A stretch of DNA of 22,103 nucleotides from JBFMHP01 sp040752855 (lineage in GTDB: Bacteria > Pseudomonadota > Gammaproteobacteria > RBG-16-57-12). The stretch's first letter is position 1; the number at the start of each line of letters is the position of its first letter. Both the position numbers and the translations under genes were made by a program. The DNA is taken from NCBI GenBank assembly GCA_040752855.1, contig JBFMHP010000036.1, positions 1-22,103 on the forward strand, given 5' to 3'. Below are positions 22,044-22,103 of this stretch, one piece after another. A model generated the notes under the pieces. The model searched no databases. It was not told where the DNA came from and saw only the letters and a list, made by a program, of their open reading frames with translations.

Positions 22044-22103
22044 CTATCCCTTCAAATATTTCAAATCCTGAAACGTAATGGATTCAAGCTCACGATGCCG
22101 CGC
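22044..22103 (-). CDS. Possible C-terminal end of a minus-strand gene (partial)
   Basis: The last 60 bases read on the minus strand as an open frame ending RHRELESITFQDLKYLKG and a TAG stop. It is followed by the repeat pair, as expected for the end of a gene. Nineteen residues are too few to identify a family, and the frame may be chance. Confidence 0.3.
   Translation of the reverse strand, partial: ARHRELESITFQDLKYLKG

Noticed and set aside
1..22103. tRNA, rRNA or riboswitch genes in the intergenic gaps
   Set aside because: No cloverleaf with a GGTTCGAATCC-type T-arm or known riboswitch core was seen in any gap; the gaps are short and explained by repeats, terminators and leaders.

Overview
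The window looks like chromosomal DNA of a GC-rich, flagellated gammaproteobacterium. The evidence is an MSHA-type pilus locus, an Aer-like chemoreceptor behind a sigma-28-type promoter, an aspS/fmdB pair, a Pseudomonas-like AspRS, and REP-like and CTCTCCC-type intergenic palindromes. I cannot name the genus; a chemolithotrophic or purple-sulfur lineage is only a guess. Nearly every gene is assignable to a family and the coding density is high.

Layout. Positions 1-4041 (minus) carry an MSHA/type IV pilus operon read mshE > mshG > major pilin > mshC-like minor pilin, running off the left edge. Positions 4255-8024 (minus) carry fmdB-family zinc ribbon > aspS > REP array > nadA > terminator. Positions 8195-13137 (plus) form a tightly overlapping four-gene run: an Atm1-type ABC exporter, an AMP/thymidine phosphorylase of the archaeal type, a class III-like PRPP synthetase homologue and a DUF1614-like membrane protein. 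Positions 13126-14338 hold a phage-style regulatory pair, a CI/LexA-like repressor (minus) divergent from a Ner-like HTH protein (plus), with a 16-bp perfect palindrome between them and no other phage genes. Positions 14414-16998 (plus) hold the sigma-28-type promoter, the Aer-like receptor and an SDR oxidoreductase whose Shine-Dalgarno lies in a hairpin arm. Positions 17001-18059 hold two REP copies and a MenA/UbiA prenyltransferase (minus) whose last codons lie inside a REP. Positions 18089-19457 are a self-contained transaldolase transcription unit with its own terminator. Positions 19586-21830 hold a FemAB-like/GNAT acyltransferase (plus) converging on a GAF-HD-GYP protein (minus). The right edge holds an inverted pair of CTCTCCC-type repeats and perhaps the tail of another minus-strand gene.

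How the genes may work together. MshE has a tandem MshEN (c-di-GMP-binding) N-terminus and the window also encodes an HD-GYP protein, so pilus-driven attachment is probably set by c-di-GMP, while the Aer-like receptor belongs to the swimming programme. The least familiar unit is the AMP phosphorylase-PRPP synthetase-DUF1614 run: two archaeal-style nucleotide-ribose enzymes translationally coupled to a membrane protein, with no ribose-1,5-bisphosphate isomerase or RuBisCO in view. The orphan CI/Ner switch next to it is the second most interesting unit. A family of six REP-like elements, each able to form two hairpins on a common stem, is scattered through three intergenic regions.
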